This document shows, piece by piece, positions 17,901-24,595 of a stretch of DNA of 61,587 bases. Source of the DNA: Acidobacteriota bacterium (lineage in GTDB: Bacteria; Chlamydiota; Chlamydiia; Chlamydiales; Rhabdochlamydiaceae); assembly GCA_903970255.1 (NCBI GenBank), contig CAJCHM010000011.1, forward strand, positions 1 to 61,587, read 5' to 3'. The first letter of the stretch is position 1, and every line of letters begins with the position of its first letter. A program made the translations under genes and the position numbers. A model generated the notes under the pieces. That model saw only the letters and a program-made list of their open reading frames with translations, was not told the DNA's origin and made no database searches.

Positions 17901-19286
17901 AGCGATGTGCCCGACCTTCACGACCTCTATGGGGCGGCCTTTGAAAAGCGGTACCAAGAATACGAAAAAATGGCAGATGAGGGGGAAATTAAACTCTTCA
18001 AACGGGTTGAAGCGCTCCAGCTATGGCGTAAAATGCTCAGCATGCTCTTTGAGACGGGCCACCCTTGGATCACCTTTAAAGACCCCTCCAATATCCGCTC
18101 CCCTCAAGACCACAAAGGGGTCGTCCACAGCTCAAATCTCTGCACAGAGATCCTGCTTAACACCTCCGCAGAGGAAACAGCCGTCTGTAATTTAGGCTCG
18201 ATCAATCTGGCAGAGCACACGACAGAAAAGGGACTTGATGAGAAGAAACTCGCAACCACCATCCGCACTGCCGTGCGCATGCTCGATAACGTCATCGACA
18301 TCAACTTCTATCCGACAATCGAAGCGAAAAATGCAAACGCGCGCCACCGCCCTATCGGATTAGGACTGATGGGATTTCAAGATGCGCTCTACATCATGAA
18401 TATCAGCTATGCAAGCCATGAAGCCGTTAAGTTTGCCGACACCTGTATGGAAATGATCTCCTACTATGCCATTTTAGCCTCAAGCGAACTTGCTAAAGAT
18501 AGGGGCACCTACGAGTCTTATAAAGGCTCAAAATGGGATCGGGGATATCTTCCCATCGATACCATTGCCCTTCTGGAACAAGAAAGAGGCGGGGATCTCG
18601 AGATGGATACCACAATGTCCAAGGATTGGAAGCCGGTACGAGAATCGGTCAAAAAATATGGGATGCGCAATAGCAACACGATGGCAATTGCGCCCACTGC
18701 CACCATCTCCAATATCATCGGCAGCACCCAGTCGATCGAACCGATGTACAAACACCTCTTTGTAAAATCCAACCTTTCCGGAGAGTTTACAATCCCCAAT
18801 ACTTATCTAGTGAAAGCGCTCAAAAAATTAGGGATCTGGGATCAGCAAATGCTCGATGACCTCAAATACTTCGACGGCTCCATCACAGAGATTGAGCGGA
18901 TCCCTGAGGAAGTGAAACAAGTTTTCCTCACCGCATTTGAGATTGAACCTGAATGGACAATCGAGTGCACAAGCCGCCGCCAGAAATGGGTCGACATGGG
19001 GATCTCCTTCAACCTCTACTTAGCAGAGCCCAGCGGTAAAAAACTGCATCAGATGTATCTATTTGCCTGGAAAAAAGGACTCAAAACCACTTATTACTGT
19101 CGCACTTTAAGCGCTACGACCATTGAAAAATCGACAACCGATGTCAATAAACGAGGACTTCAGCCGCGCTGGATGAAGAACAAATCCGCCTCTAGCAATA
19201 TCCAACTCGACCGTGAGGAAACACAAGCAAAAGTAGATAAACCGATCGTCTGCAGCCTTGAAGAAGGGTGTGAAAGCTGCCAATAA
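14901..19286 (+). CDS. nrdA: Ribonucleotide reductase large subunit with intein
   Basis: Class I ribonucleoside-diphosphate reductase alpha chain: reduces NDPs to dNDPs together with NrdB. The 1461 residues comprise N-extein 1-558, intein 559-936 and C-extein 937-1461, leaving 1083 after splicing, close to the chlamydial NrdA size. Two ATP-cone-like domains lie at about 35-130 and 148-240. Catalytic elements: SSCFLS (substrate-site Cys), NLCTEI (Asn, radical Cys, Glu), CNLGSINL (second redox Cys), the YY radical-relay pair in KTTYYCRTL, and a C-terminal CESCQ redox tail. Start ATG is preceded by AATAGGAGA. Co-transcribed with nrdB 23 bp downstream. Confidence 0.95.
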   Translation: MTRKSTSSHDQQTQSKLTASDISSALKKEQNIMDKMQRFTVVKRNGSIVPFRKERISHALESAFADTKQIPKGSPLPPELAKTIEEITDTVMNELYGHASKGASLTVEGIQDMVEICLMKTGHHDIARDYIIYRDQHKALREDSPLNLKVIRTDGTTVRFNPMKIASSIEDAFRRSEQIDGPATELIIMAVNMLTQKVMARVISLAKAGHTLNSALIDDEIEQQLMKERFFAVAKNFILHRAHFTEQTGNTFAHVLPQEEKKSRQFTIIDEDKIIKTVTEAQLFSRLKFACRGLDDLVSAQELLESSIANFYEGIKETEIDQANIMAARAKIEIEPAYSQVAARLLLDVLYRETMQIAASDPSLESTHRQYFKEYLKMAIAVNRVSPQLLNFDLDKLSRAMQIQRDDQFTYLGLQTLYDRYFLHHEQRRLETPQIFWMRVAMGLALNEKEQERTDRAIEFYDILSKFLFCSATPTLFNSGTNHSQLSSCFLSTVMDDLSHIFKVISDDAQLSKWAGGIGNDWSNVRATGATIKGTNGKSQGVIPFLKVANDTAVAVNQCFAPETGVYTNEGIKPISEINVGDLVLGLSGIYRPVTEKFCYNQKDPMVAIDIKHSLEPVIVTAAHPLYAIRNVPWEQANSRTYAQLKKGKIKSEWVDAGQLKRGDYIAQVIPSEVVPVAGFEIEDARLYGILLGEGHLSKEGFQWEVSGNPTTDEHLEFVREYLRARHIHFWETGQGESYLQIHWASGRGAVRDATSDRIVSGGDSTLPFTHEDIYDASKCKRIAPRLSHLPRPQALALIQGLLETDGNVSRGKEVTFSNTSRPLIDGLRYQLLRLGIPTAGEFRIRNNTHSGKRSDGSIAEFKGVAEAYDLRIPATEEIAKIAGCKPIAKYNWITIGKYIFTRVKEVVAANMEPFVFDLKVEDDESYMTTTALAHNGGKRKGAMCAYLETWHLDIEDFLELRKNTGDERRRTHDMNTANWIPDLFMKRVNAAGNWTLFSPSDVPDLHDLYGAAFEKRYQEYEKMADEGEIKLFKRVEALQLWRKMLSMLFETGHPWITFKDPSNIRSPQDHKGVVHSSNLCTEILLNTSAEETAVCNLGSINLAEHTTEKGLDEKKLATTIRTAVRMLDNVIDINFYPTIEAKNANARHRPIGLGLMGFQDALYIMNISYASHEAVKFADTCMEMISYYAILASSELAKDRGTYESYKGSKWDRGYLPIDTIALLEQERGGDLEMDTTMSKDWKPVRESVKKYGMRNSNTMAIAPTATISNIIGSTQSIEPMYKHLFVKSNLSGEFTIPNTYLVKALKKLGIWDQQMLDDLKYFDGSITEIERIPEEVKQVFLTAFEIEPEWTIECTSRRQKWVDMGISFNLYLAEPSGKKLHQMYLFAWKKGLKTTYYCRTLSATTIEKSTTDVNKRGLQPRWMKNKSASSNIQLDREETQAKVDKPIVCSLEEGCESCQ
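16575..17708 (+). mobile_element. Intein with LAGLIDADG homing endonuclease in NrdA
   Basis: 378 codons inserted exactly between AVNQ and GGKRKGA of the conserved NrdA sequence. Splicing blocks: Cys1 with GVYTNEGIKPISEINVGD (block A), TAAHPLY (block B, TxxH), FVFDLKVED...SYMTTTALAHN (blocks F and G, penultimate His and terminal Asn). Endonuclease motifs: LYGILLGEGHL (first LAGLIDADG helix, Glu for the usual Asp) and ALIQGLLETDGNV (second). The +1 extein residue is Gly rather than Cys, Ser or Thr. The frame is open and shows no decay. Confidence 0.93.
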
Positions 19287-19309
19287 AAAAATAAAAAAAA
19301 GAGGATCTT

Positions 19310-20380
19310 ATGTTAAATTTTGATGAACCCCATGCTAACGGAACAATCGTAGACACTGCAGGCGCCGCTAAAAGAGTGAATGTCAGTCAAAAAAAACTCA
19401 TCAACTGCAATCAGGTCGATGTCAATCAACTCATGCCGCTCAAATACAAATGGGCATGGGAGCACTACCTCAACGGCTGCGCCAACCATTGGATGCCCAC
19501 AGAGGTCCCGATGGCCAAAGATATCGAGTTATGGAAATCTAATCTCCTTAGCGAGGATGAAAGGCGCGTCATTATGCGCAACTTAGGTTTTTTCAGCACA
19601 GCTGAGAGCTTGGTGGGCAACAATATCGTCCTTGCCATCTTCAAGCATGTCACTAATCCAGAAGTGCGCCAGTATCTGCTGCGCCAATCGTTTGAAGAAG
19701 CGATCCATACCCACACTTTCCTCTACATCGTTGAATCGCTTAACCTAGACCAAGGGGAAGTATTTAACATGTACAATGAGATCAACACAATCCATGAGAA
19801 AGATAAGTTTGAAATGGACCTCACCACCGACATTCTCAAACCCACCTTCCAAACAAACACTCCAGAGAATGCCCAAAAATTCCTTGAGAATCTCATCGGC
19901 TATTACATCATCATGGAAGGGATCTTCTTCTACAGTGGCTTTGTGATGATCCTCTCATTCCATCGGCAGAATAAAATGACAGGGATCGGCGAGCAGTTCC
20001 AGTACATCCTGCGCGATGAAACGATCCACCTCAATTTCGGCATCGATCTCATCAACGGGATCAAGGAAGAAAACCCAGATCTCTGGAGCCCTCAATTCCA
20101 AGCCAATATCATCGATAAGATCAAACAAGCTGTTGAGCTCGAGATCAATTACGCCAAAGACTGCCTTCCCCGGGGGATCCTCGGCCTCACCTCCCCTATG
20201 TTCCGCGAGTACGTGGAGTACATTGCCGACCGCAGGTTAGAGCGGATCGGCCTCAAGGCGATCTACCGCTCCAAAAACCCCTTCCCCTGGATGAGTGAAA
20301 CCATCGACCTTGGGAAAGAGAAAAACTTCTTCGAAACCCGAGTCACTGAGTATCAGTCTTCCTCTGCACTGACTTGGTAA
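19310..20380 (+). CDS. nrdB: Ribonucleotide reductase small subunit, class Ic type
   Basis: Beta chain that supplies the oxidising cofactor to NrdA. Metal ligands are in place: E99, E130, H133, E203, E237 and H240. The position of the tyrosyl radical is Phe137 (EAIHTHTF), the hallmark of class Ic, in which a Mn/Fe cluster replaces the radical as shown for C. trachomatis NrdB (E89, E120, H123, F127). The numbering is offset by a constant 10, so the alignment is gap-free in this core. 356 residues. Ribosome-binding site AAGAGGA. Its stop codon lies inside the target duplication of a foldback element. Confidence 0.96.
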   Translation: MLNFDEPHANGTIVDTAGAAKRVNVSQKKLINCNQVDVNQLMPLKYKWAWEHYLNGCANHWMPTEVPMAKDIELWKSNLLSEDERRVIMRNLGFFSTAESLVGNNIVLAIFKHVTNPEVRQYLLRQSFEEAIHTHTFLYIVESLNLDQGEVFNMYNEINTIHEKDKFEMDLTTDILKPTFQTNTPENAQKFLENLIGYYIIMEGIFFYSGFVMILSFHRQNKMTGIGEQFQYILRDETIHLNFGIDLINGIKEENPDLWSPQFQANIIDKIKQAVELEINYAKDCLPRGILGLTSPMFREYVEYIADRRLERIGLKAIYRSKNPFPWMSETIDLGKEKNFFETRVTEYQSSSALTW

Positions 20381-20384
20381 GTAA

Positions 20385-20542
20385 CTGGAGTTTGGACTAA
20401 ATTTGGCCTGCAGGGACGAGCGAGACAAAATCAGATCTAACTGACCGACGAAGTCAATAGCGCTAGCTATTGATGAAGAGGAAGTTAGATCTGATGAAGT
20501 CGCAGCCGTCATCTGGAGGCCAAATTTAGTCCAAACTCCAGT
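20385..20542. mobile_element. Foldback element family B, copy 2 (158 bp)
   Basis: Arms CTGGAGTTTGGACTAAATTT / AAATTTAGTCCAAACTCCAG. AAGTAA flanks it at 20379-20384 and 20543-20548, and contains the end of the nrdB stop codon. It therefore sits between nrdB and its terminator. Confidence 0.85.
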
Positions 20543-20581
20543 AAGTAAGGGCGTGGGAATCTTTCACATTAGAGCGGGAAA

Positions 20582-20612
20582 CACCCTCTCCCGATAAAGT
20601 CGGGAGGGGGTG
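20582..20612 (+). terminator. Terminator of the nrdAB operon
   Basis: CACCCTCTCCCGA / TCGGGAGGGGGTG with loop TAAAG, followed by ATGTCTTTT. Displaced about 160 bp from nrdB by the foldback element. Confidence 0.65.
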
Positions 20613-20643
20613 ATGTCTTTTCATCCTATCGACAGCGCGGAAA

Positions 20644-20663
20644 CCCGGCCCTAAAGGGCCGGG
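20644..20663. terminator. Second GC-rich hairpin after nrdB
   Basis: CCCGGCCC, loop TAAA, GGGCCGGG. No T-tract on the plus strand. Confidence 0.4.
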
Positions 20664-20704
20664 AGGAAGGGCTGCTGCACTGTTAAATTTTTAACTTGCA
20701 AATA

Positions 20705-20742
20705 CAGAAATTACGGGTACGTTTGAAGTAGCGCCGGTATAT
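20705..20742. mobile_element. Right-end fragment of foldback family A
   Basis: CAGAAATTACGGGTACGTTTGAAGTAGCGCCGGTATA matches the right 37 bp of family A. It ends at the TA next to the TnpB remnant. Confidence 0.7.
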
Positions 20743-20848
20743 ATCAATCCGGCTTATACCAGTCAAACATGCTCTCATTGTGGTAAACTAGTGGATCGTC
20801 AGCGATCTCTATTTAAGTGTTTTTGTGGAAGCCAGCAGTTGTTTAGTG
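20743..20848 (+). pseudogene. C-terminal zinc-finger remnant of a TnpB (IS605 OrfB) protein
   Basis: The frame reads INPAYTSQTCSHCGKLVDRQ...FKCFCG, the CxxC...CxxC zinc ribbon at the end of IS200/IS605-family TnpB. Everything upstream is replaced by the foldback fragment. Functionally dead. Confidence 0.8.
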
Positions 20849-21811
20849 TTACTTCTGGTTGGAATCATCTTGGTCGTTAATGCCTAGCACAGAAAATAGA
20901 ACATTGAACGGGTTGGCTTCATCCATCTGATGAGTGACGGCGTCCACTATGTCAGGGGGGGTGACTTCCCCTGCGATTTGCTTCTGGATGAAAAGGTCCA
21001 ACTGTTCGCTTTTCTGAGGCAGAAAAGGGTCATCCAAAACTGTGTTTATGTCGTTTGCAAAAGCCAACTGATCGCCCAGCTTTTTAATTCTCACTGCTTG
21101 CCCCTCTATAACTTTAGCTTTTTCTTTTTCCGACATATGAAGGAGTTTTTCCAGGCTTGTCAAGTACTTCCTTGCTTTTTCCACCCCTTCATTCATCAGT
21201 TTTTCTTCCTTCAAGACGCGACCAAGTCGTAAGGACAACTCCTCTACATCTCTACTCAAATTGCGGACCTCTTCCCTACGTGAAATACACTTCTCAGCTA
21301 CAGCAATCAATGTTTTGTGGCTTTGATCTATATCTGAAGCCAGTTTGGAGACAGCTTTGTGTAAGTTTTCGTTTTTCTCTGCCTGGATCTTACATTGGGT
21401 TGCCAGGTTTTCGCATTGAACCTGAAGGTTTGCACACTCCTTCTCAATTGTCTTAGCCTGCCCCATGAAATCTTTATTTGTACTCAATAGAGAAACAAGA
21501 GTTGAATTGCTTACATTCTGATTATACTGATTTTCCAACTCCTCTGACGCCCTATTGTATTCAGCAGTAATAGTGCCTACTTTTTGCTCGATCTGTTCTT
21601 TAGCAACCTCACTTAATTCACCCTGCAAATCGTCCATAGCGGTCTTTCGCATAAGGTATTGTAGTGCGATTTGGTACCGCATATTCTCCATTAGTTGGGT
21701 ACCCTTTTTTACCGCGATTTCGTTGGGTATGTCAGACTCCTGGAACCGCGTATCGAGGTTTTGTTCCATCAGTTGCATATTAGCTGTGTTCTTAGATATT
21801 CCGTACATCAT
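20849..21811 (-). CDS. Coiled-coil protein, cassette 1 (paralogue of 27538-28311)
   Basis: A 320-residue, highly charged, almost entirely helical protein. It shares start (MMYGI), end (LGINDQDDSNQK) and middle (ENQYNQNVSN, QAEKNENLHKAVSKLASDID) with the 257-residue protein at 27538, but has an extra segment of about 60 residues near the C-terminus. No enzymatic motif, signal peptide or membrane span. It resembles coiled-coil substrates or accessory proteins of secretion systems in general form only. Unlike its paralogue it is not followed by the caspase-like gene; TnpB debris and a foldback fragment lie there instead. Confidence 0.6.
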   Translation of the reverse strand: MMYGISKNTANMQLMEQNLDTRFQESDIPNEIAVKKGTQLMENMRYQIALQYLMRKTAMDDLQGELSEVAKEQIEQKVGTITAEYNRASEELENQYNQNVSNSTLVSLLSTNKDFMGQAKTIEKECANLQVQCENLATQCKIQAEKNENLHKAVSKLASDIDQSHKTLIAVAEKCISRREEVRNLSRDVEELSLRLGRVLKEEKLMNEGVEKARKYLTSLEKLLHMSEKEKAKVIEGQAVRIKKLGDQLAFANDINTVLDDPFLPQKSEQLDLFIQKQIAGEVTPPDIVDAVTHQMDEANPFNVLFSVLGINDQDDSNQK

Positions 21812-21846
21812 CTACTCCTTGTGATATCTTTGATTTTTTAATTATC

Positions 21847-21920
21847 GAGGAAATCGCAAACCTCAATGCACATCAAAATCATCATATTTGGGCCGCGAAA
21901 CTAAGTTTTGCAATTTCCTC
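21847..21920. mobile_element. Short decayed copy of foldback family D
   Basis: GAGGAAATCGCAAACCTC ... AAGTTTTGCAATTTCCTC, with an interior (TTTGGGCCGCGAA) like that of the full element at 47253. It separates the two coiled-coil genes of cassette 1. Confidence 0.55.
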
Positions 21921-22006
21921 TATCTTCTATGAAAAATAGAGAGCTAAAGAGCACAGAGATCTGGCTGCTTTGTTCTGCGATTACTTTGATTTTTTCATCA
22001 TTAGAA

Positions 22007-22695
22007 TCAATAAGGATCAATAAATTCATGATTTTCTCTTGCCTCTCTTTTTTTGTCCGATGGGGGCACGATACAAAATAGAGGTTGACAGCGTGCAGAC
22101 ATGTTAAGGATCAGGCTGGTTTGTTTTATGATTAATTTGTTTTGTTCATCATTAGAGAAATAAATCGCATTTAGCAGTTGATCAATCTTTTCATTCACCC
22201 CCATCATTTCCTCTTGGCTCCTTTTTTGCTTTACTAAGGATGATTCAACCTGGGACTCCAGAGTAATTTTAGTGTTTTTAAGATCTTGTAGATATGTGTC
22301 GACCTTATTATATAGATTTTCCATCGTGAGGACGTCAGATTTGCTGTTTTCTAAACCTTGGCTAAATTTTTCAAAACAGTCGCTCAACTTCGTGTAGCGA
22401 GCAGCCTCTTCTTCTAGTCTACCTTCCATTTTAATATAGGTCTCCTTGAGTTTCTTGGAGAAAAGAAGCCTTTTCTTTATTTGTGCAAAAATTTCATCAG
22501 TTGCCTTTTTTAACTCATTGATATTTGCATTTGCCGTATTAATGGATTGGTTATGTTGAGCTTGTAACTTTTGCAAGGCAGCGGTGTCCTGACTTTCTAC
22601 TGCATTTAACTGTCTATTCATCTGCCCTTCCTCAGTGCATAGATGATTTTGCTGTATAGCAGCCGAGTCGACAATTGCGATACAAAGAGATTCAT
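22007..22695 (-). pseudogene. Coiled-coil gene, cassette 1, frameshifted near the start (paralogue of 28336-28983)
   Basis: The paralogue at 28983 begins MNLFVSQLSTQVAIQQNHLC. Here ATG at 22695 reads MNLFVSQLST and then shifts frame because of a 1-bp deletion near 22664, giving a stop at about 22620. An in-frame ATG at 22621 (MNRQLNAVESQ) would restore 204 residues of coiled coil. The 3' end also differs: part of the tail is repeated (21928-22005 and 22075-22175 share TCTGGCTGCTTTGTTCTGCG-like sequence). It is either a pseudogene or a gene now starting 26 codons later. Confidence 0.6.
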
Positions 22696-22796
22696 AATAA
22701 ATACCTTCTATTGATCATTTTAAGATCGTTTAAACTCAACTTTGCAAGTTTTTCTGGGCTCTATCTGCGACAGTGGCCAGGGCATCGACCCTCGTT

Positions 22797-22915
22797 AATT
22801 GCTGTCATGTTAACCCATTTACTAATGATATTAAAAACTCGATTTAATTTCAACTATAAAATTATAATTAAATATTTTTATTTAAATACTGATTTAATAA
22901 AATAATAAACATTAC
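22797..22915. repeat. Duplicate of the upstream region of the F-box/GExH gene
   Basis: GCTGTCATGTTAACCCATTTACTAAT...AAAATTATAATTAAATATTTTTATTT resembles 11625-11715 (GCTGTCATGTTAGTATATTTACTAAT...) in the same orientation at roughly 70% identity. The corresponding gene is absent here. Otherwise 22696-22972 holds nothing I recognise. Confidence 0.5.
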
Positions 22916-22972
22916 TCTAATCTAAGTAGTTCAAGAATCTGACAAAAGCTGCCCCCCCCTAATAACCTGGGT

Positions 22973-23052
22973 AATAAGGCCCTGTTTGGGGGAAGGGAAA
23001 AGGGGGCCGTTAAAACAGAAATTACAGGTACGTTTGAGGTAGCACCGGTATA
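22973..23052. mobile_element. Right half of foldback family A
   Basis: ATAAGGCCCTGTTTGGGG...AGCACCGGTATA matches the right half of full copies such as 52004-52166. It truncates the 3' end of the AAA ATPase remnant. Confidence 0.75.
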
Positions 23053-23516
23053 TGTTGTTTCTCGGTTGTAACCAAGGGAAGGCCTTCAACTGTTGTTGAA
23101 TTAATTGGATGCAAAAGCCCTGCTAGCTTGAGCAGTTCAAATATGGCAAATTCCAAGAGTGAGCCCGCAGCTATAAGATGTAACTCAGGTATCTGTTCTT
23201 TAAAGTAGCGCAAAGACTGAAGTGCCCTTGGGCATTGTTGGATCTCATCTAGAAAGAGCAACGTTTCTCCAGGAATAATTTTTTGTCTGGCTAAAAGCTC
23301 TATCTGGCTCAAGATAGATTTTGGCTCAAATCTCTCAAAACAGTCCTTGTAGAGGGAGGAAAATTCAAAGTTGATATTGACACAGTTTTTAAATTCTTCT
23401 CTTCCGAAAGCTTCTATGATAAAGGTTTTTCCTAATTGTCTGGCCCCCCTTACTGTCCTTCCATTTAAGAAGTGTTTTTGAATAAACGTTGCATATGTAT
23501 GAAACCAGGGGGTTAT
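23053..23516 (-). pseudogene. Broken AAA_14/DUF4143-type ATPase gene
   Basis: Read leftwards from about 23516: FIQKHFLNGRTVRGARQLGK (P-loop GARQLGKT, usually GPRQxGKT), then LFLDEIQQCPRALQSLRYFK (Walker B) and HLIAAGSLLEFA (sensor 1). A TAA precedes the preserved part, so the start is lost, and the C-terminal DUF4143 half is replaced by foldback family A. Such ATPases are common mobile accessory genes of unknown role. Confidence 0.75.
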
Positions 23517-23612
23517 TTACGTGATAATATGCATAGAATATAGGGGTGATTTTGTACATAAAAATCATAAATCGCTAATATACAGTTATTTAGTATATTC
23601 CTAGGCGGTAAT

Positions 23613-23703
23613 CTGGAGTTTGGACTAAGTTTGGCTTGCAGGGGGAAGCGAGATAAAATCAGATCTAACTGACCGACGAATGGAGTTTTGCAATTCCCTC
23701 GGT
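23613..23703. mobile_element. Chimera of family B left half and family D right end
   Basis: CTGGAGTTTGGACTAAGTTT...TCAGATCTAACTGACCGACG (family B) is followed directly by TGGAGTTTTGCAATTCCCTC (end of family D). The fusion suggests deletion or recombination between elements. Confidence 0.65.
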
Positions 23704-23754
23704 ATAATGGGAGTAACTTTTGAATAATTGTTGATCCCATAGGAATAAATTTTT

Positions 23755-24186
23755 TCACTCAAGAGGATTAAATACCCTAGCCCCCGTACGAGCAAAGTCT
23801 CTGATGTTTTCGGTAACCAGAATCAAGTTATGTTGCACAGCCGTAGCTGCCAAAAGAGAATCGACAACCGGGAAAAGGGCTCCTTTGATTTGAGCCTTCC
23901 CGCATAGCTCTCCCCATATTGATGCTGTTTGCCTATCGATGGTTAGTATGCGGCCTTCAAAACGAGGGATCAACTCCCCAATCAGCCAATCTTCCAGTGC
24001 CATTCTCTGTCTACTTTCGCGATTGTCTAATTTTGATATCCCTTTTTGTATTTCTCCAATTGTCAGCGTACTAATAAAATAGGCGGATTCTAAATGTTTT
24101 CCAATCCAAGATTCTAATTTTTCGTTAGGACAGGACTTAATTTTTCTCAATTTGGAAAGAATACATGTATCTAACAAGTAACTCAT
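23755..24186 (-). CDS. VapC/FitB-type PIN-domain toxin
   Basis: A 143-residue PIN-domain protein, expected to be an endoribonuclease that blocks translation when released from its antitoxin. Acidic active-site residues are visible: D6 (YLLDTC), E near 45 (LTIGEI) and D near 108 (PVVDSLLAATA) plus the later ENIRDF. The C-terminus ARVFNPLE is typical for this family. It overlaps the upstream antitoxin gene by 4 bp, the usual coupling. The gene looks intact. Confidence 0.88.
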   Translation of the reverse strand: MSYLLDTCILSKLRKIKSCPNEKLESWIGKHLESAYFISTLTIGEIQKGISKLDNRESRQRMALEDWLIGELIPRFEGRILTIDRQTASIWGELCGKAQIKGALFPVVDSLLAATAVQHNLILVTENIRDFARTGARVFNPLE

Positions 24187-24479
24187 AGTTCGATATCTCT
24201 TCCAATGTCTTTATTACGTTTAATATCTAAGTCGAGTTCAGGAAAAGGGGATTGCCGAAAAAAGTCCAATAGAGAATTTCCGGACGATTGCATTTTTTCA
24301 AATTCCTTTTTAGAGATGATCACAGCGACAGGATGACCATTTTTCGTAATTGTCTGATAACCATCCCGTTCTACTTCTGTGACAAGCTCAGAAAATCGCG
24401 CCTTTGCTTCTTGTAATTGCCATACCCTATCCGTTTTTTTAAAGCGGGTACGTTTTTTTCTCACCTTTGACATATTCAC
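24183..24479 (-). CDS. Phd/YefM-type antitoxin
   Basis: A 98-residue protein. The Phd/YefM N-terminal fold is visible at about residues 18-60 (WQLQEAKARFSELVTEVERD and ITKNGHPVAVIISKKEFEKM); this part binds the operator. The C-terminal tail (SLLDFFRQSPFPELDLDIKR) should wrap the toxin. A basic N-terminal extension (VRKKRTRFKKTDR) is longer than usual. Pairs with the VapC-type gene overlapping its 3' end. Confidence 0.88.
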   Translation of the reverse strand: MNMSKVRKKRTRFKKTDRVWQLQEAKARFSELVTEVERDGYQTITKNGHPVAVIISKKEFEKMQSSGNSLLDFFRQSPFPELDLDIKRNKDIGRDIEL

Positions 24480-24484
24480 CTAAA

Positions 24485-24499
24485 ACTAGTCTGACTAGT
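24485..24499. promoter_or_regulatory. Candidate operator of the toxin-antitoxin operon
   Basis: ACTAGTC T GACTAGT, a perfect 7-bp inverted repeat 5 bp upstream of the antitoxin start, followed by a partial third repeat (TTAGTC). Position and symmetry suit autoregulation by the antitoxin dimer. Confidence 0.55.
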
Positions 24500-24595
24500 C
24501 TTAGTCTAAAATAAAATGAGATAGCATACAATAATAAAAATTAATTGATTGCGCCAGCATCGCGGAAACTTTGAAGCAACCTTATGTCAAATCTA

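Noticed and set aside
23513-23758. 81-codon frame on the minus strand
   Set aside because: Half of it is the family B/D chimera; there is no domain or ribosome-binding site.
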